NCBI GenBank assembly: GCA_036273455.1
Contig: DASUHP010000147.1
Coordinates: 1 to 49,403, forward strand
From: CAIYRG01 sp036273455
GTDB lineage: Bacteria > Pseudomonadota > Alphaproteobacteria > Micropepsales > Micropepsaceae
DNA length: 49,403 bases
Reading direction: 5' to 3'
The notes under the pieces are model-generated. The model did not search any database, was not told the DNA's origin, and worked only from the letters and a program-made list of their open reading frames with translations. The position numbers and the translations under genes were made by a program. How positions within the stretch are numbered: the first letter of the stretch is position 1; each line of letters opens with the position of its first letter. Below, in pieces: positions 22,559 to 31,194 of the stretch.

Positions 22559-24742
22559 CTAAGCGGCTTTGCGCCTGGTGAACCGGCTGTAAAAAGTGTC
22601 GCCGGTTTTGGCCATGTCGCGCAACAGGCTATTGGGCTGGAAGCGCTCGCCGTATTTCCTGGCCAGCGCCTCGCATTGGGCAACAAATGCCGCGGCGCCG
22701 ATGGTATCGATCATGGATAGCGGCCCGCCGGTGAACGGTGCAAAGCCCCAGCCAAGAATGGCGCCGACATCGCCATCCCTCGGATCGGTGATGACATTTT
22801 CCTCGTAGCAGCGCGCCGCTTCGAGGGCCTGAATGGTGATCAGACGACGGATGATTTCCTGCACGTCCTCGTCGCTGCGCCACGTTCCATTTCCGTAGGA
22901 GAACAGGCCGGGCCAAAGCCGCGCGCGCTTACCGCGATTGTCGTAGTCGTAGAAGCCTTTCCCCGCCTTCGTACCGGGACGGCCGCTCTTGTCGACAATC
23001 CAGGCCATGATCTCTTCCGGAGCACCCGGACGGTCGCTGTTTTTGACTTCCTTGCGCCAGGCGCGCTCGATCTTCAGCGCCGTATCGACGCCAACGGAAT
23101 CGAGCACTTCGAGCGGACCCATCGGCATGCCGGCCATGCGCCCGGCATTTTCAATCAGCGGCGGCGTGATGCCTTCCGCAACCATCATCAAACCTTCGAG
23201 CGTGTACATGCTGAAGCAGCGCGACGTGTAGAAGCCGCGCGAGTCATTGACGACGATCGGAGTCTTGCGGATTTTTCCGGTGAAATCGATGGCGGTGGCG
23301 AGCGCGCGATCGCTCGTGTGTTTGCCGACAATGATTTCGACCAGCATCATGCGGTCCACCGGCGAGAAGAAATGGATGCCGATGAAGTTCTCCGGCCGCT
23401 TGCTCGCGCCGGCGAGACCGGTGATCGGCAGCGTCGAGGTATTCGAGCCGAAGATGGTGGTCTCCGCGATCACCGCATCGGTTTTCGCGGTGGCTTCGGC
23501 TTTTACCTGCCGGTCTTCGAACACCGCCTCGATGACAAGATCGACGTCGCGCAATTTGGCAAAATCGGTTTCCGGATGGATGCGCGCGAGTACTTCCTCT
23601 TTCCGGGCGGAAGTGGAACGTCCGCGCGAAATTTCTCGGTCGAACAGCTTCACGGAGTGGGTTTTCCCGGCCTCCGCGCGCTCTGGCGTGGTGTCGATCA
23701 GCGTGACGTCGATTCCGGCGAGCGCCGAAACATAGGCGATCCCGGCGCCCATGACGCCCGCGCCGAGGATTCCGAGGCGCTTGACTTCGGTGCGCGCCAC
23801 TTCCTTTGGCCGCCGGGCGCCTTTGCCGAGTTCCTGCATCGAGTGGAACAGGGTGCGGATCATGGCCTTGCTGTTGTCCGACAGCAGCGCGCGGGTGAAG
23901 TAACGGGCTTCGATCTTCAGGCCGGTATCGATATCGACCAGCAGACCTTCATAGACCGCCGACATGATAAAGCGCTGCGCCGGATAATTGTCGTAAGTGC
24001 GGCTGCGAAGCATCGCATTGCCGACGGTGAACACCTGCGCGCCGGATTTGGAAAACGGCCCGCCGCCGGGCATCCGGAAGTCTTTCTGGTCCCATGGCGA
24101 CTGCGGCTTTGGATTGGCGGCGATCCAGGCCTTTGCGGCAGTGATCAGCTCTGCCGCCGGAACGGTCTTCTGCACGATGCCGAGACCAAGCGCGGAAGCG
24201 GCATCGATGCGGCGCGATTCCAGCATCAGCGGCAGCGCCGCCATCGCTCCAATCATGCGCGGCAGCCGCTGCGTACCGCCGGCGCCCGGAATCAATCCGA
24301 TCTGCGCCTCGGGAAAACCGATCCGCCCCGATGTATCCTGCGCCATGATGCGATGGTGACAGGCAAGCGTCAGTTCCAGTCCACCGCCGAGCGCCGTTCC
24401 GTCGATCGCGGCCACGACCGGTTTGCCGCAGGTCTCGAATTTCCGGAACACGCGATGGATTCCCATCATGGCGTCGAACACGGCTTTTGCCGCTTCGTCT
24501 TTGCCCGCGCCGGAGATCCCGGCCATCTCGTCGAGATCGGCGCCGGCGCAGAAATTTCCCTGCTTGGTGCTGGTGATGATGAGGCCCTTGATCGACGCCT
24601 CGCCGGCAATGCGTTCAATCACCTGTCCCAATTCCGCGACGGCTGACATAGACAACAGATTCACCGCCTTGCCAGGCGTGTCCCAGGTCAGCGTGACAAT
24701 GCCCTCGCCGTCCTGTTCCCATTTGAATTGCACAAGCTCCAT
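22559..24742 (-). CDS. Bifunctional enoyl-CoA hydratase / 3-hydroxyacyl-CoA dehydrogenase (FadB/FadJ-like)
   Basis: 727 residues. The N-terminal crotonase domain (about 1-190) has GNFCAGADLDEM and DGTALGGGLELTLACHHRI, with the oxyanion-forming Gly residues and FPEAQIGLIPGAGGTQR. The NAD-binding domain opens at RLGILGAGVMGAGIAYV. It continues with GIHFFSPVDRM, carrying the catalytic His, and a C-terminal domain with GPLEVLDSVG. The enzyme catalyses the two middle steps of beta-oxidation. ATG 24742 stands 1 bp after the thiolase stop, so both genes form one operon with the thiolase first; a start at 24757 would overlap the thiolase. I leave the symbol blank because fadB and fadJ cannot be told apart here. 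Confidence 0.9.
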   Translation of the reverse strand: MELVQFKWEQDGEGIVTLTWDTPGKAVNLLSMSAVAELGQVIERIAGEASIKGLIITSTKQGNFCAGADLDEMAGISGAGKDEAAKAVFDAMMGIHRVFRKFETCGKPVVAAIDGTALGGGLELTLACHHRIMAQDTSGRIGFPEAQIGLIPGAGGTQRLPRMIGAMAALPLMLESRRIDAASALGLGIVQKTVPAAELITAAKAWIAANPKPQSPWDQKDFRMPGGGPFSKSGAQVFTVGNAMLRSRTYDNYPAQRFIMSAVYEGLLVDIDTGLKIEARYFTRALLSDNSKAMIRTLFHSMQELGKGARRPKEVARTEVKRLGILGAGVMGAGIAYVSALAGIDVTLIDTTPERAEAGKTHSVKLFDREISRGRSTSARKEEVLARIHPETDFAKLRDVDLVIEAVFEDRQVKAEATAKTDAVIAETTIFGSNTSTLPITGLAGASKRPENFIGIHFFSPVDRMMLVEIIVGKHTSDRALATAIDFTGKIRKTPIVVNDSRGFYTSRCFSMYTLEGLMMVAEGITPPLIENAGRMAGMPMGPLEVLDSVGVDTALKIERAWRKEVKNSDRPGAPEEIMAWIVDKSGRPGTKAGKGFYDYDNRGKRARLWPGLFSYGNGTWRSDEDVQEIIRRLITIQALEAARCYEENVITDPRDGDVGAILGWGFAPFTGGPLSMIDTIGAAAFVAQCEALARKYGERFQPNSLLRDMAKTGDTFYSRFTRRKAA

Positions 24743-24743
24743 G

Positions 24744-25949
24744 TCACAGCCTTTCAATAATTGTGGCCGTGCCCATTCCGGCGCCGATGCACAATGTGAT
24801 CAGTGCGGTGGACTTGCCGCGGCGTTCGAGCTCGTCTAGCGCGGTGCCGAGCAGCATGGCCCCGGTTGCGCCAAGCGGATGGCCCAGGGCGATCGCGCCG
24901 CCATTGACGTTGACGTTCTCGGGCGTGAGCTTCATCTCCTTCAGATAACGCAGTACGACTGAAGCAAAGGCCTCATTGATTTCGAAGAGATCGATGTCTT
25001 TGGTCTGCATGCCGGCGCGTGCCAGCACTTTTTTGCTGACGTCAGCGGGCGCAGTCAGCATGATCGCCGGCTCCGAGCCGATGGACGCAAAAGCGCGCAC
25101 GCGTGCCCGCGGTTTCAGGCCCAATGCATCGCCCTTTTCTTTTGACCCCATCAGCACCGCAGCGGCGCCGTCGACAATGCCCGACGAGTTTCCGGCATGG
25201 TGGACGTGATTGATGGCTTCGAGATGCGGATAGCGCTGGATCGCAACCGAATCGAAGCCAAGTGCGCCCATTTCGGCGAAAGACGGTTTCAACCCGCCGA
25301 GGCTCTGCATCGTCGTCTCGGGACGCATATGCTCATCGCGCGAAAGGATGGTCTGGCCGAGCGCATCCTTCACCGCCACGACGGATTTGGCGAAACGGCC
25401 ATCCTTCCATGCCTCGGCTGCGCGTTTCTGGCTTTGGACCGCATAGGCATCGACATCGTCGCGCGAGAAACCGTCGACCGTGGCGATCAGGTCGGCGGAA
25501 ATTCCCTGGGGCACGAAATAGGCCGGAATGGCAAGCGATGGGTCCTCCGGCCAGGCGCCGCCGGAGGAGCCGATTGGAACCCGGCTCATCGCCTCGACAC
25601 CGCCGCCGATCGCGAGATCGGTTTGTCCCGACATGATGCCGCCCGCAGCGAGATTGCAGGCATCCAGTCCGCTGGCGCAGAAACGGTTGATCTGCATGCC
25701 GGGGACATTTTCGGCGTAGCCGGCCTTGAGCACCGCGGCGCGGGCAATGTCGGCGCCCTGCTCGCCTACTGGATCGACGCAACCGAGAATGACATCGTCG
25801 AGCTCGGCTGTGTCCAACCTATTGCGGTCGCGTACGGCTTGCAGCGCCTGGGTGGCCAGTTCGAGAGCGGTGACCTCATGCAGCGAGCCGTCTTTTTTCC
25901 CCCGGCCGCGCGGCGTGCGAACGGCGTCATAAATGAAGCAGTCGGTCAT
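24744..25949 (-). CDS. Acetyl-CoA C-acyltransferase (thiolase, FadA/FadI type)
   Basis: 401 residues from MTDCFIYDAVRTPRGRGKKDG (quoted in part); AGGGA lies before this ATG. The acylated nucleophile is Cys91 in INRFCASGLDACN. The second active-site block is GGAIALGHPLGATGA, and the final CIGAGMGTA holds the second catalytic Cys. EINEAFASV is also conserved. It performs the last, thiolytic step of beta-oxidation and is translationally close to the FadB/J-like gene (1-bp gap). An in-frame start at 25973 adds eight residues without support. Confidence 0.9.
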   Translation of the reverse strand: MTDCFIYDAVRTPRGRGKKDGSLHEVTALELATQALQAVRDRNRLDTAELDDVILGCVDPVGEQGADIARAAVLKAGYAENVPGMQINRFCASGLDACNLAAGGIMSGQTDLAIGGGVEAMSRVPIGSSGGAWPEDPSLAIPAYFVPQGISADLIATVDGFSRDDVDAYAVQSQKRAAEAWKDGRFAKSVVAVKDALGQTILSRDEHMRPETTMQSLGGLKPSFAEMGALGFDSVAIQRYPHLEAINHVHHAGNSSGIVDGAAAVLMGSKEKGDALGLKPRARVRAFASIGSEPAIMLTAPADVSKKVLARAGMQTKDIDLFEINEAFASVVLRYLKEMKLTPENVNVNGGAIALGHPLGATGAMLLGTALDELERRGKSTALITLCIGAGMGTATIIERL

Positions 25950-25986
25950 GTGATTGGTCCCTGATCCCGCCATGCGAACACAAGCG

Positions 25987-26012
25987 GCCCCCGCACGTCG
26001 CTGTGCGGGGGC
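25987..26012. terminator. Perfect 10-bp GC-rich hairpin between sodB and the thiolase gene
   Basis: GCCCCCGCAC (25987-25996) pairs with GTGCGGGGGC (26003-26012) around a 6-nt loop. It lies 3' of sodB and 5' of the thiolase gene, both on the minus strand. It would therefore end the sodB transcript. No T-run follows on either strand, so efficiency is uncertain. Confidence 0.5.
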
Positions 26013-26047
26013 TCGCGTCGATGAGTTGCTTCAACAATTGGCCCGTG

Positions 26048-26668
26048 TCACCCGGCCCGTTGGTAATTTTGCAAAGCGAAGTCCCAATTTAGCAGCTTTT
26101 CGGCGACCGCTTTCAGAAAATCCGGCCGGCGATTCTGATAATCGAGGTAATAAGCATGTTCCCAGACATCAATGGTCAGGATGCATCTTTTGCCATGCGC
26201 CATCGGCGTATCGGCGTTTCCGGTCTTCTCGATTTTCAGCTTATTGCCGTCCGCCACCAGCCAGACCCAGCCGCTGCCGAACTGTGCGCCACCGGCTTCC
26301 GCGAATTGCTTGATGAAATTCTCCAAGCCGCCGAAATCCCGATCAATATCGGCTTTGACTTTTCCCGACGGCGCGCCGCCCTTGGGTGACAGGCAGGCCC
26401 AAAAGAATGTGTGGTTCCATGCCTGCGCCGCATTGTTGAAAATCGGCGCGTCGGCGGAGTTCCTGGACGATTCCCGCACCACTTCGTCGAGAGGCATGAC
26501 CGCAAAACGCGTGTTCACGACGAGCTGGTTCAGCTTGTCGACGTAAGCCTTGTGATGCTTGCCGTAATGAAAGCTCATGGTCTTGGCTGAAATCACGGGT
26601 TCCAGCGCATTTTCGCCATAAGGCAAAGGCGACAGCGTAAAAGGCCCATTGTTGACTTTCGCGTCCAT
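26048..26668 (-). CDS. sodB: Superoxide dismutase, Fe type
   Basis: 206 residues starting at MDAKVNNGPF, with GGAGG 5 nt upstream of ATG 26668; a GTG at 26674 is less likely. Metal ligands are His34 (SFHYGKHH), His86 (WNHTFFW), and Asp and His in DVWEHAYYLDYQN. GGAQFGSGW places Gln early, as in iron enzymes, where Mn enzymes usually have the Gln later. No signal peptide, so it acts in the cytoplasm, converting superoxide to peroxide and oxygen. The C-terminus LNWDFALQNYQ is usual for the family. Confidence 0.9.
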   Translation of the reverse strand: MDAKVNNGPFTLSPLPYGENALEPVISAKTMSFHYGKHHKAYVDKLNQLVVNTRFAVMPLDEVVRESSRNSADAPIFNNAAQAWNHTFFWACLSPKGGAPSGKVKADIDRDFGGLENFIKQFAEAGGAQFGSGWVWLVADGNKLKIEKTGNADTPMAHGKRCILTIDVWEHAYYLDYQNRRPDFLKAVAEKLLNWDFALQNYQRAG

Positions 26669-27118
26669 ACGCACCTCCGAAGTGACAATAGCTAGAATGA
26701 GGTCAAACGAATTGGCCGGCGCGGCCGTTCCACGGCGCGCATGGCGGGAACATGCGCGAATTGCCGCAGAACGACAGGTTGCAACTCTCTGTCAGGCTTT
26801 GGGGGCACGGCTTTCATTGCACGCGCGATCGCGTCAATTGATAGCGCAATTTTCCTTCGGCAGAAAAGCGGCACAATGCGGGCGAGCGCGAAGTGGCGTT
26901 CGCAAAGTACTGCTTTCGCCCGCTGTCGCAGCATCAGTTTTGCCGGTTGTTCCGTACACGGCTCATCTTCATTGGACGTACGGTATCCGTCCAGGGGTTC
27001 TCAGTCCATCAGGGGCAGCGCGGGTTGTGGATGCGTGGCGAGTTCAGCGAAAGCTGCCTCTGAGCAGCGCTGCTTGCCCGTGATTGCCCGGCTCAGTGGC
27101 CCGGAGTAGAGTCGGGCC
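26669..27118. other. 450-bp gap without a supported gene
   Basis: Several short open frames exist on both strands, but none has a ribosome site, signature or plausible composition. No tRNA fold is evident. It must hold the sodB promoter on its left and the promoter of the CopC-like gene on its right; I cannot point to either with confidence. Confidence 0.4.
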
Positions 27119-27487
27119 ATGGGCAAAATCGCTACCATCGGTATGCTGCTGTCCGCGCTTGCAATGCCGGCTTTTGCTGCGCCCGCGGCCTCACCCCAAC
27201 TGACCGGGAGCGACCCGGCACCGAATGCCGTGGTCAAAGCCCCGGTCTATATGGTGCATATGATGTTCGACCTGCCGGTCGATCTCAAAAGCGTCTCCTT
27301 TCGCGTCACCGACCGGAATGGCAAACCGGTGGATGTCGGGCAACCGATGCCGATGGATGCCGAGAACAAGATGCTGATGGCGATTCCGAACACGCCGCTG
27401 CCGCCGGGCGTGTACAAAGTCGAGTGGCACGCCACCGGAGCGGACGGCAAACCGATCAGCGGCGAGTTCTCGTTCACCGCACAATAG
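27119..27487 (+). CDS. Exported CopC-domain protein with altered copper ligands
   Basis: 122 residues with a signal peptide ending PAFAAPA. The CopC Ig-like fold is visible in SDPAPNAVV, VPVDLKSVSFRVTD-like strands (DLPVDLKSVSF), MAIPNTPLPPGVYKVEWHATGADGKPISGEFSF (outline only) and the terminal FTAQ. Typical CopC proteins start the mature chain with His and carry a DGHP motif whose Asp and His bind Cu(II). Here the mature N-terminus has no His, and residues 109-112 read DGKP. Copper binding at the classical site is therefore doubtful. The MBL-fold gene follows 10 bp downstream, so the two are probably cotranscribed. Confidence 0.75.
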   Translation: MGKIATIGMLLSALAMPAFAAPAASPQLTGSDPAPNAVVKAPVYMVHMMFDLPVDLKSVSFRVTDRNGKPVDVGQPMPMDAENKMLMAIPNTPLPPGVYKVEWHATGADGKPISGEFSFTAQ

Positions 27488-27497
27488 GGAGGACAGC

Positions 27498-28400
27498 ATG
27501 AGGCATTACACAGTTGCGGCGCTTGGTCTGGCCGCAATCGCATTTTCTGCGCCGGCCTTCTCACAGGGGCAGCCGGACTTTTCCAGGATCGAAGTCAAAA
27601 CGACCGATCTCGGGCACAACACCTATATGCTGGAAGGCGCTGGCGGAAATGTCACGATTGCCGTCGGCAGCAATGGCGTGATCATGGTCGATGCGCAGTT
27701 CGCGCCAATGCACGACAAGCTTACGGCGGCGATCGCCAAAGTGACCAATCAGCCGGTGAAATATCTGATCAACACGCATTATCACGGCGATCACACCGGC
27801 GGTAATGCGGCCTTCGGCAAGGAAGGGGTTATCATCGTCGCCCAGGAAAACGTGAAAAAGCGGCTGCAGAATCCGCCGGTGGGCGCAAACGGCCAAACGC
27901 CGCCGGCCGCACCGCCGGAAGCGCTGCCGGCGCAAGTTTACAAGGATAAGACGACCGTGAGCGTTGGCGGCCGTACCGCACAGGTCGGCTACATTGCCAA
28001 TGCGCATACCGACGGCGATTCGTATGTCTATTTTCCGGACGCCAATGTGCTGGCCACCGGCGATCTCAATGGTGCACAGCGCAATTACACCAATCCAGAC
28101 ATCCGGGGCGGCGGAACAATCAACGGAATTATTTCGAGCTTCGACACCGTGATCCGGGTCGCCAATGACCAGACCAAAGTTGTGCCGGGTCACGGACCGC
28201 TGGCGACCAAGGCCGATCTGATTGCCACACGCAAAGTGCTGGCGACGGTTCGCGACCGGGTCGCGAAAATGAAAGCTGCCGGCATGACAGAAGATCAGGT
28301 GGTGGCGGCCAAACCGACCGCTGATGTCCAGGAGCAGCGCCACGCCGACGATATGGTCAGCGAGCGTTTTGTGCGGCTGGTCTATGAAACTGTGAAATAG
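27498..28400 (+). CDS. Exported metallo-beta-lactamase-fold hydrolase (cyclase/B-type-like)
   Basis: 300 residues with a signal peptide ending PAFSQG. The zinc site THYHGDHTGGN has His94, His96, Asp98 and His99. NAHTDGDSYVYF provides the next ligand, TGDLNG the bridging Asp and VPGHGPLATK the last His. The layout LEGAGGNVTIAVGSNGVIMVD (abbreviated) to PGHGP is common in periplasmic MBL-fold hydrolases of uncertain substrate. The GGGAGGACAGC ribosome site lies before the ATG. It probably shares a transcript with the CopC-like gene and perhaps with the paralogue that follows 68 bp later. Confidence 0.8.
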   Translation: MRHYTVAALGLAAIAFSAPAFSQGQPDFSRIEVKTTDLGHNTYMLEGAGGNVTIAVGSNGVIMVDAQFAPMHDKLTAAIAKVTNQPVKYLINTHYHGDHTGGNAAFGKEGVIIVAQENVKKRLQNPPVGANGQTPPAAPPEALPAQVYKDKTTVSVGGRTAQVGYIANAHTDGDSYVYFPDANVLATGDLNGAQRNYTNPDIRGGGTINGIISSFDTVIRVANDQTKVVPGHGPLATKADLIATRKVLATVRDRVAKMKAAGMTEDQVVAAKPTADVQEQRHADDMVSERFVRLVYETVK

Positions 28401-28468
28401 CCAGAACCGGGACGCGTCAACCAGCGGCGCGTCTGATTCCCTGGCGGGCGCAATGAGGAGGCAGTTCG

Positions 28469-29344
28469 ATGCGAATGGCCGTCGCTCATGTCACAGTCTG
28501 CACGCTGGCTCTTACGCTGCCCGCACTTGCAGCACCATCGGTTCCGGATTTTTCCGGCCTGTGGTGGCACACCTCATTGCCGGGACCGGAGCCGCTTGCC
28601 TCCGGTCCGACCAGCGTCACCAATCTCTCCCGAACCCGCGAGGGCTACAGCGACTATGGCCAACTCGTCGGCAATTACAGAAATCCGATCCTGAAACCGG
28701 AAACGGCCGCGACCGTGAAGAAGTTCGGCGACATGTCGCTGGCGGGAATCGAATTTCCCAATCCGGCGAACCAGTGCTGGCCCGAGCCCGGCCCGTTCAT
28801 CTACAAGAACTTTGGATTGCAGGTGCTGCAGCATGGCGACGTGATCACTTTGCTCTATGAGCAGGATCATGAGGTCCGGCACGTGCGGATGAATTCCAGC
28901 CATCCGGCTCCGCTGTCACCAAGCTTCTATGGCGACTCCGTCGGTCATTATGAAGGCGATACACTGGTCGTAGATACTGTCGGAATCCGCGCCGATCGTC
29001 CCTTCGCCATGGTGGATCTTTATGGCACACCGTACAGTAGCGCGCTCCACATGGTTGAACGCTTCCGCCTCATCGACTACGAGCAGGCCAAAGAGGGACT
29101 GGCGAGGGACGCGAAGGAGAATTATCGCGTCGCGGCAGGCACTGTGAACCGGAACTATCGCGGCAAATATCTCCAGGTCCTGTTCACTGTCGATGATCCT
29201 GCCGTGTTCACCACGCCGTGGTCCGCCACGGTCACTTATGGTCGCGGCTCGACCGAGTGGCCAGAGACCGTCTGCGCCGAAAATGGGCATGTCTATTATG
29301 ATAAGGACGAGACTGTTCCGACGGCGATAAAGCCTGATTTTTAA
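28469..29344 (+). CDS. Exported protein, paralogue 4 of the DLSGxW / GDTLVVDTVG family
   Basis: 291 residues with a signal peptide ending PALAAPS. The blocks are PDFSGLWWH, YRNPILKPETAATVKKFGD, NPANQCWPEPGPF, SFYGDSVGHYEGDTLVVDTVG, LHMVERFRLIDYE and the terminal TAIKPDF. GAGGAGG lies upstream. It is about 19 kb from the other three copies. It follows an exported MBL-fold hydrolase, just as the other copies lie near MBL-fold and amidohydrolase genes, which hints at a shared role. A strong inverted repeat follows its stop. Confidence 0.7.
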   Translation: MRMAVAHVTVCTLALTLPALAAPSVPDFSGLWWHTSLPGPEPLASGPTSVTNLSRTREGYSDYGQLVGNYRNPILKPETAATVKKFGDMSLAGIEFPNPANQCWPEPGPFIYKNFGLQVLQHGDVITLLYEQDHEVRHVRMNSSHPAPLSPSFYGDSVGHYEGDTLVVDTVGIRADRPFAMVDLYGTPYSSALHMVERFRLIDYEQAKEGLARDAKENYRVAAGTVNRNYRGKYLQVLFTVDDPAVFTTPWSATVTYGRGSTEWPETVCAENGHVYYDKDETVPTAIKPDF

Positions 29345-29402
29345 GGCGGATTGGGCTCAGGATTGCTCGAAACACTCAACCATGGGAGCGCGGAATGACT
29401 GA

Positions 29403-29437
29403 CGCGAAGGGCCCTGCGTGTAGCGGGGCCCTTCGCG
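29403..29437. terminator. Perfect 12-bp inverted repeat between convergent genes
   Basis: CGCGAAGGGCCC (29403-29414) pairs exactly with GGGCCCTTCGCG (29426-29437) around an 11-nt loop. It lies between the plus-strand paralogue (stop 29344) and the minus-strand ferritin-like gene (stop 29460). This is a likely bidirectional terminator, although there is no T-run. Confidence 0.6.
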
Positions 29438-29459
29438 AATCTGTCGCCGGCGAACCGGA

Positions 29460-29909
29460 TCACATGGCCTTCATCGTCTGTTCGATCCAGGTGCGGTGAC
29501 GGCGCTCATCGGAAAGGTTGCTGTTCAGCACCTTCTTCATTTCGGCGGTCATTCCCTTGTGGGAGACCGCACGCTCATAGGCCGTATTGGTGTCGTCCTC
29601 ATTTGTTTTCATTGCCATGAGGATGGCCTTATCGCCCATGAGCGCGCCCATTGCGACCTTGCCGGTCGTCAGAAGCGACTTCATGTCGGAGCCGGTCGGC
29701 ACCTTGCCACCCAGTTCCCGAACGAAGGGAGCAAGATTCTTCGTGTGACGCTCGTGATCATTGCAGAAGCTCTGCATATGCGCGGCAAATTTGCGGTCCT
29801 TCAGCTTCTCGATGGCCGAGCGGTACGCCTCGATGGCGTCGTAGTCGAGTTTGATCAGGTCCATCAACAGATCGACCAGTTCAGATTCCGTTCCTACCAT
29901 TGTGACCAT
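29460..29909 (-). CDS. Ferritin-like four-helix protein (DUF2383-like)
   Basis: About 149 residues from ATG 29909, with AAAGGAG some 10 nt upstream. The helices carry spaced acidic and His residues: LDYDAIEAYRSAI, NDHERHTKNL, NEDDTNTAYERAV and SDERRHRTWIEQ. These E/H patterns on four helices are those of ferritin-like DUF2383-type proteins, which are often stress-associated in alphaproteobacteria. A candidate EcfG-type promoter lies just upstream (29942-29967). A frame extends to 29972 but has no supporting ribosome site. It is divergent from the Rieske oxygenase gene. Confidence 0.7.
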   Translation of the reverse strand: MVTMVGTESELVDLLMDLIKLDYDAIEAYRSAIEKLKDRKFAAHMQSFCNDHERHTKNLAPFVRELGGKVPTGSDMKSLLTTGKVAMGALMGDKAILMAMKTNEDDTNTAYERAVSHKGMTAEMKKVLNSNLSDERRHRTWIEQTMKAM

Positions 29910-29941
29910 TGGCGCAAATCTCCTTTGACCCTTTATTCGGC

Positions 29942-29967
29942 AACGCCGAGTCGCAAAGGCCGGTTCG
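29942..29967 (-). promoter_or_regulatory. Candidate EcfG (general stress sigma) promoter for the ferritin-like gene
   Basis: On the minus strand, CGAAC (29967-29963) is followed by 17 nt and CGTT (29945-29942). The known alphaproteobacterial EcfG consensus is GGAAC-N16/17-CGTT, so there is one mismatch at the first base. The -10 element lies about 33 bp from the preferred start codon, a sensible leader length. Confidence 0.35.
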
Positions 29968-29994
29968 ATCACGCCTCGTCCAGTTAAACTGTGC

Positions 29995-31140
29995 GTGAAC
30001 GCGAAAAGTGCAGCTGCCGGGCGAATTGCCAGAGTCGCACGGCTGTGCGGCTTGGGCTATGACGGTCCCGACCGACCAAGAGACCCCGAGTTGACGGAAA
30101 CGCCGCTGTTCCTGACCAACCTCTGGTACATGGCTGGCCTTGGCCATTCGCTGAGGCGCGGAGCCATACGCCGCGAGATGTTGTGTGGTGAGCCTGTGCT
30201 GCTGGGCCGCACGGCAGATGGCGAGGTTTTTGCCCTGCGCGATATCTGTCCCCATCGCGCGGCGCCGCTTTCGGCCGGCCGTTTCAGGGGCAATGATGTC
30301 GAGTGTCCCTATCACGGCTGGCGGTTCACGACCGAAGGCCGGTGTTCGCATATTCCCTCAGTGCTTCAGGATCAGTCCTTTGAAACCGGCCGGATCGGCG
30401 TTCGCAAATATCCAACCCGCGAGCAGGATGGGCTGATCTGGGTCTATTTCGCCGCAGATGCGAATGAAATGCCGGCCATTGAGCCGCCGGTGCTTCCGAT
30501 CGCAGCCCGTGACGGCCGCGCCCTGCCCCGCTTTGTGGAATCGCAGATTTTCCCCTGTGAACTGGATCATGCGGTTGTCGGCCTGATGGATCCGGCGCAT
30601 GGCCCCTTCGTCCATCGCGCATGGTGGTGGCGCAGCGAAAGCTCGATTCACGCCAAGGCCAAGCAGCACACGCCGTCGCTGCGCGGCTTCACCATGACCG
30701 GACATGCGCCATCATCGAATTCCTTCGCCTACAAGATCCTAGGCGGCGATCTGGTGACGGAAATCCGTTTTGAACTTCCCGGCCTCAGATACGAGCACAT
30801 CACGGCCGGAAAGCGCGAAGTGCTGGGCTTCACCGCCGTGACTCCGAAAGACGGCAATTCGACTCTGGTCACGCAGGTTTTCTACTGGACCATACCGTGG
30901 CTCGCGGCGATTAGACCGATCTTCCGGCCCTTCGCCCGCGCCTTTCTTGGCCAGGACCGCCGAATCGTGGAATTGCAGAATGAGGGATTGAAATTTTCTC
31001 CGTCGCAAATGCTGATTCAGGACGCCGATGTTCCGGCGATATGGTACCACCGGCTGAAGAAAGCCTGGTCCCAATCGGTGGAAACGGGTAAGCCCTTCGT
31101 CAACCCTGTGCAGGAGCGCATGCTCCGCTGGCGCAGTTAG
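29995..31140 (+). CDS. Rieske [2Fe-2S] non-haem iron oxygenase, alpha-subunit type
   Basis: 381 residues from GTG 29995; the real start could be the TTG at 30091, just before LTETPLFLTNLWY, where relatives usually begin. The Rieske ligands are Cys85-x-His87 (CPHRAAPLS) and Cys104-xx-His107 (CPYHGWRF). The mononuclear iron region is ELDHAVVGLMDPAHGPFVH. The length suits single-component-type oxygenases (vanillate or carnitine demethylase, or PobA/phthalate class) needing a separate reductase. No reductase is adjacent; a ferredoxin and FAD reductase pair lies 16 kb away at 46953-48482. Substrate unknown. A clear terminator follows. Confidence 0.85.
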   Translation: MNAKSAAAGRIARVARLCGLGYDGPDRPRDPELTETPLFLTNLWYMAGLGHSLRRGAIRREMLCGEPVLLGRTADGEVFALRDICPHRAAPLSAGRFRGNDVECPYHGWRFTTEGRCSHIPSVLQDQSFETGRIGVRKYPTREQDGLIWVYFAADANEMPAIEPPVLPIAARDGRALPRFVESQIFPCELDHAVVGLMDPAHGPFVHRAWWWRSESSIHAKAKQHTPSLRGFTMTGHAPSSNSFAYKILGGDLVTEIRFELPGLRYEHITAGKREVLGFTAVTPKDGNSTLVTQVFYWTIPWLAAIRPIFRPFARAFLGQDRRIVELQNEGLKFSPSQMLIQDADVPAIWYHRLKKAWSQSVETGKPFVNPVQERMLRWRS

Positions 31141-31150
31141 AGCAGGAACG

Positions 31151-31176
31151 GCCCCCGGCGATGGGGGCTTTTTTTT
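31151..31176 (+). terminator. Rho-independent terminator after the Rieske oxygenase gene
   Basis: GCCCCC (31151-31156), a 6-nt loop, GGGGGC (31163-31168), then eight T residues (31169-31176). The shape is canonical, 10 bp after the oxygenase stop and 18 bp before carB, so carB has its own short promoter region or depends on read-through. Confidence 0.85.
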
Positions 31177-31194
31177 GGAATTAAGCACGATCAA

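Noticed and set aside
23318..24646. 442-codon plus-strand frame opposite the FadB/J-like gene
   Set aside because: It is an Arg/His/Gly-rich shadow of an unmistakable crotonase/dehydrogenase gene.
26741..27109. 122-codon frame with a few Cys residues (MAGTCANCRRTTGC) in the gap after sodB
   Set aside because: No ribosome site, an improbable Ser/Arg/Cys-rich composition and no recognisable domain after the first residues.
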